This document shows positions 1 through 8,425 of a DNA stretch of 64,000 bases, in pieces. Under the pieces are notes generated by a model. The model was not told where the DNA came from, did no database searches, and saw nothing but the letters and a program-made list of their open reading frames with translations. Origin of the DNA: Flavobacteriaceae bacterium (GTDB taxonomy: Bacteria > Bacteroidota > Bacteroidia > Flavobacteriales > Flavobacteriaceae); contig JABHWD010000020.1 of assembly GCA_018657955.1 (NCBI GenBank), positions 318,891-382,890 on the forward strand, in the 5' to 3' direction. A program made the translations under genes and the position numbers. Every line of letters starts with the position of its first letter. Position 1 is the stretch's first letter.

Positions 1-332
1 AATCTGTGTGCATACGCTGCTGTTTCTTCTATTGTAGTGTTAGAAATAGGAACTAGTGGACAAACATCAACTGCACCCATTCTTGGATGTTCCCCTTTAT
101 GGTTTCTCATATCAATTAACTCTTTTGATTTACTAATTAATTGATATGCAGCCTCTAAAACTGGTTCTGGTTCTCCAATAAAAGTAATAACTGTTCTATT
201 GGTTGCTTTCCCAGGGTCTACATTTAATAACCTTACCCCATCACATTTTTTAATAACTTCTGTAATTGAGTTGATTGTATTCATGTTTCTTCCTTCAGAA
301 ATATTCGGAACACATTCTATTAACTTTTTCAT
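1..332 (-). CDS. ftcD: glutamate formimidoyltransferase, N-terminal part (cut by window start)
   Basis: Reading the minus strand from the ATG at 332 gives about 110 residues that begin MKKLIECVPNISEGRN and later include GEHPRMGAVDVCPLVPIS. Both are hallmark stretches of the formiminotransferase N-terminal subdomain. The enzyme moves the formimino group of N-formimino-glutamate, a histidine breakdown intermediate, to tetrahydrofolate in the cytoplasm. The gene runs off the left edge, so I cannot tell whether a cyclodeaminase domain follows. It is divergent from the acetyltransferase at 397, with a 64-bp A+T-rich gap that must hold both promoters. The family call is firm; the full length is unknown. 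Confidence 0.9.
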   Translation of the reverse strand, partial: MKKLIECVPNISEGRNMNTINSITEVIKKCDGVRLLNVDPGKATNRTVITFIGEPEPVLEAAYQLISKSKELIDMRNHKGEHPRMGAVDVCPLVPISNTTIEETAAYAHR

Positions 333-396
333 TATAGATTACTATTATTAACTCAATAAATATATTAATATTAATTTTAAATATCTATTTATAAAT

Positions 397-861
397 ATGT
401 CAGTTAAAATTTTAAATTTTAAAGAGGAATATTCTAAATACTTCTATGAATTAAATATAGAATGGCTAAAGACATATTTTTATGTAGAAGAACATGACGA
501 AGAAGTTCTCTCAAATCCAAAAAAATTTATAATTGATGCTGGTGGGATTATTTTATTTGCTCAATATGATTCTAAAATTGTTGGGACAGTTGCACTTATG
601 CCTGTTGCTGAAGACAAGTGTTTTGAATTAACTAAGATGGCTGTTTCTCCTGATTATAGAGGAAATAAAATTGGTCAAATAATTTTAGAAAATTGTATTA
701 ACAAAGCAAAGGATATTGGATTAGATAAATTAATACTCTATTCTAATAGAGTATTAAAGAATGCTATACATATCTATAAAAAAAATGGATTTATTGAAAT
801 ACCTTTAGAACCTGGAACTCCTTATAAAAGAGCAGATATTAAAATGGAATTAAAATTGTAA
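397..861 (+). CDS. GNAT family N-acetyltransferase
   Basis: This is a 154-residue single-domain protein with the GNAT fold pattern. A central beta strand (LTKMAVSPDY, about residues 78-87) leads into the acetyl-CoA pyrophosphate loop RGNKIG (88-93), followed by a helix and the late IHIYKKNGF segment typical of motif B. The family transfers acetyl from acetyl-CoA to an amine on a small molecule or protein; the substrate cannot be read from sequence. There is no signal peptide, so it should be cytoplasmic. It is a monocistronic unit divergent from ftcD. The P-loop is slightly off the R/Q-x-x-G-x-G/A consensus because it has K-I-G, which is common in this group. Confidence 0.85.
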   Translation: MSVKILNFKEEYSKYFYELNIEWLKTYFYVEEHDEEVLSNPKKFIIDAGGIILFAQYDSKIVGTVALMPVAEDKCFELTKMAVSPDYRGNKIGQIILENCINKAKDIGLDKLILYSNRVLKNAIHIYKKNGFIEIPLEPGTPYKRADIKMELKL

Positions 862-868
862 AGAATTG

Positions 869-1048
869 CTAAACCCTTCCTTTTAAGGCATTAAAAACCC
901 AAGCTATTGCAAAAAAGCCTATCCCAACGGAAACAAACCCCCAACCTGCAACCTCATTGTATTTAAATATACCTAAACAGGTTAATAATACTCCAACTAA
1001 TATCATTATAAATGTAGCCCATGCTAAAACTGTGTTTTTATTCATCAT
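869..1048 (-). CDS. small two-helix membrane protein
   Basis: A 59-residue protein begins MMNKNTVLAWATFIMILVGV and ends WVFNALKGRV. Two hydrophobic segments (about residues 8-28 and 36-53) are joined by a short KYNEVAGWG turn, so it should be an inner-membrane hairpin. The pattern fits a small membrane protein that I recall as conserved in Flavobacteriia, but I cannot confirm the family name. A second ATG one codon downstream (1045) is an equally possible start. Function is unknown. The frame is open, has no rare composition, and sits cleanly between two annotated genes, which supports it as real. Confidence 0.7.
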   Translation of the reverse strand: MMNKNTVLAWATFIMILVGVLLTCLGIFKYNEVAGWGFVSVGIGFFAIAWVFNALKGRV

Positions 1049-1059
1049 TATCTAAATTA

Positions 1060-1515
1060 TTAGTTTTTTTTCTTTTTCCTTTTTTTCCTTTTTCCTTTTT
1101 TTTCCTTTTTATTAAAATCCATATCTACATAGGTAGTAACTTCATCTGGAGTTAAAATAATAGTTAATGATTTAACAAAATCGATCTCTAACTGTTTTAA
1201 TTTATCTTGCCTATCTTCTTTAGATAGATCTGTATTTGAAACTACAGCATTATATGATTCTAGTTTTTTTAGCAACATACCTTTTAAAATTTGAGTTTCA
1301 AATTCATCTAAAGAGAAGGAAGCTACACACATAGGCAGAACTGTATTTAATTCCTCATAAACATCTAGAGTTGTAATATAAGCTGACGCTTCATATTTAG
1401 GAGGTGGTATATATCCTCTCTGTCCTCTTTGAACATTATTCAATTGTTGAGAAAATGATTGTGCAGAGAAAAATAAGATGGTACTAAATGTGAAAAATTT
1501 GATAAAAGTCTTCAT
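1060..1515 (-). CDS. secreted hypothetical protein with Lys-rich tail
   Basis: This 151-residue protein has an N-terminal signal peptide (positive MKTF, then a hydrophobic stretch ending near AQSFSQ, cleavage about residue 22). A charged helical body follows, and the C-terminus is almost pure lysine, glycine and arginine (about residues 136-151). The DNA of that tail is a long purine/pyrimidine tract (about 1064-1110). I do not recognise a domain. It should be periplasmic or surface associated; the basic tail could bind anionic polymer or nucleic acid, which is only inference. It lies 61 bp downstream of the M24 peptidase on the same strand and may be co-transcribed with it. Confidence 0.6.
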   Translation of the reverse strand: MKTFIKFFTFSTILFFSAQSFSQQLNNVQRGQRGYIPPPKYEASAYITTLDVYEELNTVLPMCVASFSLDEFETQILKGMLLKKLESYNAVVSNTDLSKEDRQDKLKQLEIDFVKSLTIILTPDEVTTYVDMDFNKKEKKGKRKKRKKKKN

Positions 1516-1576
1516 TCTATTAAAATATGACGCAATTTATATAATATTCTTTAATTTTTTGTTTATTCTAATCATA

Positions 1577-2896
1577 TTAGTTAGAGTATATAGATCTAAT
1601 CTCTGTTTGTCTTTGATTAACATACCTAAAACCTTCTTCACCAAAATATCCTGCTTCTTCAAGCATGATTCTAATGTCTCTAGACCATTCCTTAATATAG
1701 CTAGTAATATTAAGTTCAATCGCATATACTGTATTTTTGTGTAGAGGATAATCTCCATTTCCCTTAACACCATCTTGTGAATCCCACATTCCAATTGTAG
1801 GGCCAGATGAATGACCATAAGAGCCTAATGGATGAGTATATATTGAAGGCCTTAGATCCCTATTTACGGCTTGATTTAAAGAGTTTAGTAAAATGGTATT
1901 GCCACTATCCCCTTCTATAAAATTTGAAGTAAGAATATCTTGTAATTTATTCCCCTTATTAAATGCTTTTTTAAGAAATACAGGAACCTCTGTTTCATCA
2001 TCTTTCATAACGTAAGCCATTTGCTGACAATCAGAATTTAGTCTCAAATAGGTAATACCAAAATCACAATGTAGTAGGTCTCCTTTTTGAATTATTTTTC
2101 TATCAGGTCTATTAGAAAATGATCTTAAATGATCTTTATTTTCCTCTGTATTTCTTTGTATGTCAACAGAAGGATGAAACCATGTTTCAAGACCCATATT
2201 GGTAACTTTTTGCCTCATCCACCACTCAACATCAGTTGTTGTAGTGGCGCCAACCTCTATTACTTTAGATGAAAATGCTTCTTTAATAATATTATGCGTA
2301 ATCTCAACAATATCACTAAAAATCTCCATTTCTCTTGCTGTCCTGGTTTCAATCCAAGCAGTTGCTAGCTTTTGTGCAGAAATAATCTTATCTCTATTTT
2401 CTTTAGAAATATTTGCAACAAATTCCTCATAATCTGTTTTATCTATTCCATCAGCTATGTTAAAATATTTTGAATAATTTATGCCTATAGTTTTTGGATT
2501 TCTCTCTTCAATTAATTGATTTAATCTTTTCCATTGATTTGGCTCAACTTCCTTATCCCATGCTGAAATTATATTTTCTCCAAAATTATATCTTGCTACT
2601 GCCAACTTATCTAATGTATTCTTTGCTTTATCTCTATAAAACAAAATAATAGTTCTTCTTCTTGCATTTAGCCACTCTGCTGGAAGCATAGTTTTTAAAA
2701 CTGGATCTTCATTGTATTCTCTAGAAATTAATATCCACATATCAATTCCTGTTTTATCCATTAATTTTGGGAGAACATTCTCAAATCTGTCTTTTAAAAT
2801 CTCATTAATAACTTTGGCTCGCTCCTTCTCCTCTAATATGTTTTGAGAATTTAATGTTACCGTAAAAAGAAAAACAAGATAAAATATTTTTTTCAT
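1577..2896 (-). CDS. secreted M24 family metallopeptidase (Xaa-Pro aminopeptidase-like)
   Basis: The protein is 439 residues with a signal peptide (first ~18 residues). An N-terminal creatinase-like domain is followed by a pita-bread catalytic domain. Dinuclear metal ligands are visible in order: D278 and D289 in the segment around HCDFGITYLRLNSD, H362 in GHSSG, E394 in AIELN, and E413/E414 near the C-terminus. This is the standard D-D-H-E-E set of M24 enzymes, which remove N-terminal residues ahead of proline or cleave X-Pro dipeptides. The signal peptide places it in the periplasm, as is common for Bacteroidota homologues. It is divergent from the DUF3857 gene at 2949. Confidence 0.85.
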   Translation of the reverse strand: MKKIFYLVFLFTVTLNSQNILEEKERAKVINEILKDRFENVLPKLMDKTGIDMWILISREYNEDPVLKTMLPAEWLNARRRTIILFYRDKAKNTLDKLAVARYNFGENIISAWDKEVEPNQWKRLNQLIEERNPKTIGINYSKYFNIADGIDKTDYEEFVANISKENRDKIISAQKLATAWIETRTAREMEIFSDIVEITHNIIKEAFSSKVIEVGATTTTDVEWWMRQKVTNMGLETWFHPSVDIQRNTEENKDHLRSFSNRPDRKIIQKGDLLHCDFGITYLRLNSDCQQMAYVMKDDETEVPVFLKKAFNKGNKLQDILTSNFIEGDSGNTILLNSLNQAVNRDLRPSIYTHPLGSYGHSSGPTIGMWDSQDGVKGNGDYPLHKNTVYAIELNITSYIKEWSRDIRIMLEEAGYFGEEGFRYVNQRQTEIRSIYSN

Positions 2897-2948
2897 GATA
2901 ATAGATTAAATTATATTTACACTCATTTACAAATTTAAACCAATAACT

Positions 2949-4877
2949 GTGAAAAACATTGTTTTTATAATCATATTATTCACATATACTATTAACTCTT
3001 ATAGCCAGTACTACAAGGATTATAATTGGGAAAAAGAACCCAATATAGTTGATATTGCAGTAGATAATATAAATGACTCTTCTGTTGGAATTTTTGAAAA
3101 AACTATTGTAGAATTTATTTCAGGAAAATTTAGCAATACAATCATTAAATATGAAACACATCATTACCAAATAAAAGTATTAAATGATAAAGATATTTCT
3201 AGACATAGTAACATTATTATACCAATGGATGAGGTAATTAACCTAGTAGACATAAAAGTTAGAATAGTAAATGAAAATGGAGAGTTAAATGAATTTGATA
3301 GTAAGACAATAAGTGAATTAGATGATTTTGAAAGTTCAGCAAATTTTAAAACTTTTCATCTTGCTGGAGTTAAAAATAACTCTACAATTGAGGTGCTATA
3401 TACTCTAGAGAAGAAATATAATATTCACGGCAATAAGATTCTTCAAAAAAGTTATTCAATTAACAAATCAGAATTTTTATTAATTCCTGGTCCTACTGAA
3501 GGAATAATTAAAACCTATGGAGTTGATTCAAAAGTTAAAGACACCCTAATTAAAACACACCCTATTAAGATTATAGAAATTAATGATATTCCTTCTATTA
3601 TTGATGAAGAATATGCTACTGCGATTGCAAATAGACAAAGATTATCATTTCAATGTCCATTGCCTGATGATAATATGAATCAAGAAGATTACTGGGAAAA
3701 TATAGTGTCAAATATCAGTCCTATTATGTTTCCAAAAAATATTCATCCTAAAATTTTTGAAACTTCTTCAGAGCTAATTCAAAAAAATGAAAAGAACGTG
3801 TATAATATTGCTAATAAGATTGATGATTATATTAAAAATCATTTTACCATATCAGATAATAATAATGCTAGCCTTAACAACATAGACTATATCCTAACAA
3901 ATAAGATTTCAAATGATTTTAGTATTATTCAAGTTTACACTCAACTTCTAACAGCTGCAGGAGTAAATTATGAGATTGTAATTACTGCAAATAGATATTA
4001 TAATAGGTTTGATTCTGAGTTTTTTGATCCAAATATGCTTAGGGAGTTTTTAATATATTTTCCTGAGGAAAAAAAATATATAGCTCCAAATAGATTGGAA
4101 TACAGGATAGGTGAAGCCCCTTTTGATTTATTAGGGAATTATGGTATTTACATCGACAGATTATTAAACTTTTATTTTAGTGAAATAATACAATCTGATA
4201 AATCATACAGCAGGATTAAAAGAAATATAACATTAGATTTTGAAAGAAAATTTAAAAAAGTCATAATAGATGAGTATCAAGAATACTCAGGTCATTGGGC
4301 AACAAATAATAGAAGTATGCTAAATTTTTCAGATGAAAAGGGGTTAGCCGATTTTGAAGATTATTTAACTGCTACCGGAATAGCGAATAAAAAAGTACTT
4401 AATTATGATATAATTAACGGAGAATTATTCCAAAAGAATTACAAGACTCCATTTATTGTAAATTCTAAAATATCAACAGAATCTCTAACAACAAAAACAG
4501 AAAATGAATATGTTGTAAAAATTGGAAATGTAATTGGAATACAGAGTCAATTATATGAGGAAATTGACAGATTTCATCCTATAGAAATTACCTACCCTAA
4601 TCAATATGATTATAGAATTGTTGTTAAAATTCCTAAAGGTTATATTATAGAAGGATTAGAGGGGTTGATATTTAATAAGAATTATATTTCCTTAATGGGA
4701 AATAAAATCTGCAAGTTTGAATCTAATTATGAAATTAATGAGAATGAGTTAGTAATTTCAATCCAGGAATTTTATAAAAACCTAAGATATCAAAAAAATA
4801 GATATAATGAATTTAGAGATGTAATTAACTCAGCTTCAGATTTTCACAATACTTCTATTAAATTTATAAAGAAGTAA
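2949..4877 (+). CDS. DUF3857/transglutaminase-like secreted protein lacking the catalytic Cys
   Basis: A 642-residue protein starts with GTG and has a signal peptide of about 19 residues. Residues ~50-200 look like the DUF3857 beta domain (beginning around residue 60 with a KYETHHYQIKVLND-type stretch). Residues ~280-400 occupy the place of the transglutaminase-like domain. In active members this domain carries a GDCKDK-type motif; here the matching stretch (321-345) reads SNDFSIIQVYTQLLTAAGV, so cysteine is absent. The C-terminal third is beta-rich. The arrangement matches a widespread Bacteroidota family of unknown function. It is probably periplasmic and either non-catalytic or a binding protein. 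Its 3' end converges on the CPBP gene with only 4 bp between them. Confidence 0.75.
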   Translation: MKNIVFIIILFTYTINSYSQYYKDYNWEKEPNIVDIAVDNINDSSVGIFEKTIVEFISGKFSNTIIKYETHHYQIKVLNDKDISRHSNIIIPMDEVINLVDIKVRIVNENGELNEFDSKTISELDDFESSANFKTFHLAGVKNNSTIEVLYTLEKKYNIHGNKILQKSYSINKSEFLLIPGPTEGIIKTYGVDSKVKDTLIKTHPIKIIEINDIPSIIDEEYATAIANRQRLSFQCPLPDDNMNQEDYWENIVSNISPIMFPKNIHPKIFETSSELIQKNEKNVYNIANKIDDYIKNHFTISDNNNASLNNIDYILTNKISNDFSIIQVYTQLLTAAGVNYEIVITANRYYNRFDSEFFDPNMLREFLIYFPEEKKYIAPNRLEYRIGEAPFDLLGNYGIYIDRLLNFYFSEIIQSDKSYSRIKRNITLDFERKFKKVIIDEYQEYSGHWATNNRSMLNFSDEKGLADFEDYLTATGIANKKVLNYDIINGELFQKNYKTPFIVNSKISTESLTTKTENEYVVKIGNVIGIQSQLYEEIDRFHPIEITYPNQYDYRIVVKIPKGYIIEGLEGLIFNKNYISLMGNKICKFESNYEINENELVISIQEFYKNLRYQKNRYNEFRDVINSASDFHNTSIKFIKK

Positions 4878-4881
4878 AATA

Positions 4882-5808
4882 TTATACCCTACCAAAGAGT
4901 CTTTTATTCCAGTTTTTCCATCCATATTTTCTAGCAAAAACTAATATCAAAATAGGAAAAATAACAAATACTGGAATTATTACTTCATCTAAAGGCATTG
5001 CTGAAGGATTTGATATATCTTTTAAAACAGAATGCGTTTGAAGAGCTGTCCAATCAGCGCTTACAAGAAGTGCCGTAAACAGGTTGTTTGCTGCATGAAA
5101 TCCTAATGCTAGTTCTAATCCCTCATCCATTAGAGTTATTATTCCAAGGAAGAGCCCTGTGCCTATATAATAAATCATTACTATATCTCCGAATCTTTCA
5201 ACCTCTGGATTAGAGTAGTGAAGCAAACCAAAACCAACAGATGTAAGTAATAGTGCTATCCATTTATATTTAAAGACAACACCTATCCCCTGCATTAAAT
5301 ATCCTCTAAACATGTATTCTTCAGCACTAGTTTGAAGTGGTAGTAATATAATTGCAATAAGGCATAATATTAGAAATGGTTGCAACTTAAAATTCCACTC
5401 ATAATTTTCGGGAGAAATAAAACTATAATCAATAAATAACATTAATGAAGTAAAGATTCCCCAAAGTGTAAAAGCAAATATTGCTCTATTCCAATCAACT
5501 TTAGTCCTAGCTGTAGTTAGCTTAAGTAATGGCTGACCATGGATAAATTTAACTGCAATAAAAGTCCCAATTAACATCCCAGCAAAGGGTAGTAATAAAA
5601 AAATCAAATTTAGATTTGGCTCAAATGCCTTCATTAGGTAATTTATATCTCCCAATCTCGTTGGGTCCAATGCACCTGTAGCAGTTTTAATTCCGATTGC
5701 AACAGCATGTGGTATTGAGAAAAGAAATAAAAAACCAAAAACAATAACTAATCCGATTAAATATTTCCACCAATCTTTTGCGTTTTCTTTTACCTGTGTT
5801 ATATACAT
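4882..5808 (-). CDS. CPBP family intramembrane metalloprotease
   Basis: This is a 308-residue, multi-pass membrane protein (about 7-8 hydrophobic segments). Conserved CPBP/Abi motifs are present: EEYMFRG (E163, E164, R168), a following helix with H197 in FGLLHYSNP, and the later HAANN motif near residue 238. These polar residues form the metal site of Rce1-like intramembrane proteases. Bacterial relatives act in prenyl-protein-like processing, bacteriocin self-protection or unknown roles; the substrate here is unknown. It lies 22 bp downstream of the PAS-UbiA gene on the same strand and is probably co-transcribed. Confidence 0.85.
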   Translation of the reverse strand: MYITQVKENAKDWWKYLIGLVIVFGFLFLFSIPHAVAIGIKTATGALDPTRLGDINYLMKAFEPNLNLIFLLLPFAGMLIGTFIAVKFIHGQPLLKLTTARTKVDWNRAIFAFTLWGIFTSLMLFIDYSFISPENYEWNFKLQPFLILCLIAIILLPLQTSAEEYMFRGYLMQGIGVVFKYKWIALLLTSVGFGLLHYSNPEVERFGDIVMIYYIGTGLFLGIITLMDEGLELALGFHAANNLFTALLVSADWTALQTHSVLKDISNPSAMPLDEVIIPVFVIFPILILVFARKYGWKNWNKRLFGRV

Positions 5809-5829
5809 AATAATTATTATTTTTTAATA

Positions 5830-7194
5830 TTAAATAAAGAAGTTGTTGAGAATTAAAGCATAGAATAGTCCAAAAAATATCTGTAAATAAATAGTGTTAA
5901 GATTTGAATTAATTAACTCCCTAGATTCATATAGCTTAAATACTCTTGTAAAAATATACAATCCATATATAAACAAGATCCCTGTACCTATTAAATATAC
6001 ATTAGAGTTAAAATTATCTATAGATGAATTGAATATATCTAACAAGAAATATGATGATCCAAATGCGGCTAATAATATTAATAGATATCCCCATCTTGCT
6101 GCCTTTTTTCCTAATGTAACTACAAGATGATTCTTCCCTGTTTTAGCGTCACTATTAGTGTCCGGAAATTGATTGATATATAGAATATTTGTTGTTAATA
6201 AACCTAAAGGTATTCCTAAATACATAACATTATAAAAATCAATAGAAAACAATTCAATAGTATTAGTTGAAATAGCAAATAATGTTCCTAGAGTAAGCAA
6301 TGGTCCAAAAGCTAAGAAAATAGCTATTTCACCAAGCCCTCTTCTAGAGGCTAATCTAATTGGTCTTGCAGTATAAAAATACCCTAGGAATAAACCTATA
6401 AGACCAATAATAGCTACATTTTTAGCATTAGATAAAGAACCTGTAGTTAAATAACTTACATACATAAGCACAGAAGCCGTTAAGAAAGCTCCAATTAACA
6501 TATTTCTTGCTAATGACTTTGTTCCTTCCAAGGTAATTAATCCGAGCTCTATTGATCTACTTCCTCCAGATAATTGAGCTCCTTCTAAAACCTTAGAGTT
6601 TAATCCGGCATTGAAATATTCTGTATTTGCTTCATCAGTACCGTCCTTAACATCAAAATAATCATTATATATATTGGAAGATAAGTGAAGAAAAAATATT
6701 CCTAAAAGGCACAAAACAAGTGCTAAAGGACTAAATAATCCATTCCCAGTTCCTGCTAAAAATGCAGCAACTGCAAAAATCGGAAATAGGGATGCACTTG
6801 TAAATCCTCCTCTAGTAATAGCAAAGGCCCATTTTATAAATTTTGTAGTAAGTTTTATAGGAACTACAACTTCCTCTTCAATAGGCACAGTAACACCACA
6901 ATATCCAGTTTGTAGGTTGTTTTTCCCTCTTGCAAAAGTTGGTGTAATTCTAATCCTTGCATTTAATTTCTTTCCCTCTTTGTTTAAAAAATATGTTTTG
7001 GTGTTATGTTCTCCATGTTTAATTGCATTTGAGAGCCACATTCCTACATTTTGTATAACAATTTCTCCAGGCGAGAAAAGGGATACCCTTTTTTTTCCAA
7101 CTAATTCTTCTTTAGAATAGCCAAATAATTTAATTCCATCCTCATTAATTGTTTCGATGACACCTTCCATGTCACATGTAACTACACTTTTCAT
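5830..7194 (-). CDS. PAS domain-UbiA prenyltransferase fusion
   Basis: The 454-residue protein joins a cytoplasmic PAS-like sensor domain (about residues 1-105: TCDMEGVIETINEDGIKLFG, GYSKEELVG, then a Tyr/Cys-containing last strand) to a membrane-embedded UbiA-type prenyltransferase. The first Asp-rich motif is NDYFDVKDGTD (177-187) and the second is FPDTNSDAKTGKN (about 344-356), both needed to bind Mg-prenyl diphosphate. About 8-9 transmembrane helices follow. MenA of menaquinone synthesis is the nearest well-known relative; the hotdog thioesterase upstream would fit the previous step of that pathway. The PAS domain suggests redox or ligand control of the enzyme. Substrate assignment remains inference. 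Confidence 0.8.
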   Translation of the reverse strand: MKSVVTCDMEGVIETINEDGIKLFGYSKEELVGKKRVSLFSPGEIVIQNVGMWLSNAIKHGEHNTKTYFLNKEGKKLNARIRITPTFARGKNNLQTGYCGVTVPIEEEVVVPIKLTTKFIKWAFAITRGGFTSASLFPIFAVAAFLAGTGNGLFSPLALVLCLLGIFFLHLSSNIYNDYFDVKDGTDEANTEYFNAGLNSKVLEGAQLSGGSRSIELGLITLEGTKSLARNMLIGAFLTASVLMYVSYLTTGSLSNAKNVAIIGLIGLFLGYFYTARPIRLASRRGLGEIAIFLAFGPLLTLGTLFAISTNTIELFSIDFYNVMYLGIPLGLLTTNILYINQFPDTNSDAKTGKNHLVVTLGKKAARWGYLLILLAAFGSSYFLLDIFNSSIDNFNSNVYLIGTGILFIYGLYIFTRVFKLYESRELINSNLNTIYLQIFFGLFYALILNNFFI

Positions 7195-7253
7195 GTTTAT
7201 AGATTATTAATTTTTTATAAAGAAAATGCAATATAATAGATTTTACAAATAAA

Positions 7254-7682
7254 CTATTTCTTATTTTTTTTTATTGCTATAGTTGTAAGTTTTGCGATAG
7301 AAATAAGGTTATTTTCTTCATCGGTAATTCTGATTTCCCATAATTGTATTGTTTTTCCTAAATGAATTTTTGAGGCTCGTGCATAAATTTCACCGCTTCT
7401 AACACTTTTTAAATGATTGGCACTAATTTCAATTCCTCTTACAGTTATTTCAGGATCATCCAAAAAAATCCTAGAAGCAAAGCTCCCAACAGATTCAGCC
7501 AAAGCAACTGTTGCTCCACCATGTAGTACTCCGTCTGGCTGGTGTACACTAGGATCAACAGGCATTTTACATGTAATATAATCTTCTCCTAAATCAATAA
7601 ATTCCATATTAAGTGTCCCCATTAATGTTTCTTTACATACCTGATTTGCTCGCTCTAATATTTTATTTTTATCTATCTGCAT
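7254..7682 (-). CDS. hotdog-fold PaaI-type thioesterase
   Basis: A 142-residue protein is expected when translation starts at the ATG at 7682; the frame is open for 18 further codons upstream, but those would overlap the divergent hydrolase gene and encode an uncharacteristic hydrophobic stretch. The core hotdog signature VLHGGATVALAESVGS carries the catalytic glutamate. Such enzymes hydrolyse acyl-CoA or aryl-CoA thioesters. Position beside a MenA-like prenyltransferase suggests, but does not prove, action on 1,4-dihydroxy-2-naphthoyl-CoA (MenI role). It is cytoplasmic. The leader between it and the downstream prenyltransferase is 59 bp. Confidence 0.85.
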   Translation of the reverse strand: MQIDKNKILERANQVCKETLMGTLNMEFIDLGEDYITCKMPVDPSVHQPDGVLHGGATVALAESVGSFASRIFLDDPEITVRGIEISANHLKSVRSGEIYARASKIHLGKTIQLWEIRITDEENNLISIAKLTTIAIKKNKK

Positions 7683-7726
7683 TGTTATGTGTATTTTTAC
7701 GTAAAAATACAAAACCAGCATTAATA

Positions 7727-8368
7727 ATGAATCCAAAAGAAAAAGAAATTAGCTATAGCTCACTAAACACTTATTCTACCTTAAATTTACTATCATCAAA
7801 AACAAAAAATGTATGGTTTGTTTGTCATGGAATAGGTCATCTAAGTAGGTATTTTATTAAACATTTTAATGAACTTAACAAAGAAGAGAATTATATAATT
7901 GCTCCTCAAGCTCAGAGTAAATTCTATATTGCTCCAAAGATGAAACATGTTGGTGCATGTTGGCTTACAAAAGAGCAAACTAAAAAAGAGACTAATAATG
8001 TCATAAATTACTTTAATACAATATTAGCTGTTGAAAATACACCTTCAACTTGTAACTTAATTTTCTTAGGCTTTTCACAAGGGGTTTCAGTTGTAATGCG
8101 GTTAATAGCAAAGTCCAAGTTAAAATTTAATAAATTGATACTCTACTCAGGAAGAATCCCTATAGAATTGACTAAAAATGATTTTAAGCATATTGACAAT
8201 AAATCTGAAGTTTGTTTAGTCTATGGAACGAAAGATTCATATTTAGATGAGAAAACAATAAATTCAGAAAAGAAAAAAGCTAAAGAATTATTTGGTAATG
8301 TGTCAACTATTAATTTTGATATAGGTCATGAAATTAATTCTTCAATAGTTAATTTATTGGCTGTATAA
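7727..8368 (+). CDS. alpha/beta hydrolase, predicted esterase (carboxylesterase/phospholipase type)
   Basis: The chosen start at 7727 gives 213 residues beginning MNPKEKEISY. An upstream in-frame ATG at 7613 would run through the divergent thioesterase gene and encode an unlikely hydrophobic lead, so I reject it. The nucleophile elbow GFSQG holds the catalytic Ser. The acid is in VYGTKDSYL and the His in DIGHE near the end. The length and motif match small esterases of the YpfH/phospholipase-carboxylesterase group. The oxyanion segment is WFVCHGIGH. It is cytoplasmic, with no signal peptide. A strong hairpin terminator follows at once. Confidence 0.8.
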   Translation: MNPKEKEISYSSLNTYSTLNLLSSKTKNVWFVCHGIGHLSRYFIKHFNELNKEENYIIAPQAQSKFYIAPKMKHVGACWLTKEQTKKETNNVINYFNTILAVENTPSTCNLIFLGFSQGVSVVMRLIAKSKLKFNKLILYSGRIPIELTKNDFKHIDNKSEVCLVYGTKDSYLDEKTINSEKKKAKELFGNVSTINFDIGHEINSSIVNLLAV

Positions 8369-8408
8369 AATTAAAGGGTATAACTGAAACAGCTATACCC
8401 TTTAATTT
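8368..8408. terminator. bidirectional intrinsic terminator
   Basis: A perfect 15-bp inverted repeat (arms 8368-8382 and 8394-8408, 11-nt loop) has GGG/CCC near the middle and A/T tracts at the outer ends. It lies between the convergent esterase and dnaK genes, so it can terminate both transcripts: T-rich sequence follows the stem on either strand. Confidence 0.85.
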
Positions 8409-8425
8409 ATGAATAATCTATTAAG

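Noticed and set aside
2199-2432. Plus-strand open frame inside the M24 peptidase gene
   Set aside because: Opposite strand of a well-supported gene with all catalytic residues; composition is that of a shadow frame.
7613-7726. Upstream ATG extension of the esterase at 7727
   Set aside because: It overlaps the divergent thioesterase coding region and encodes a hydrophobic lead not seen in such esterases.
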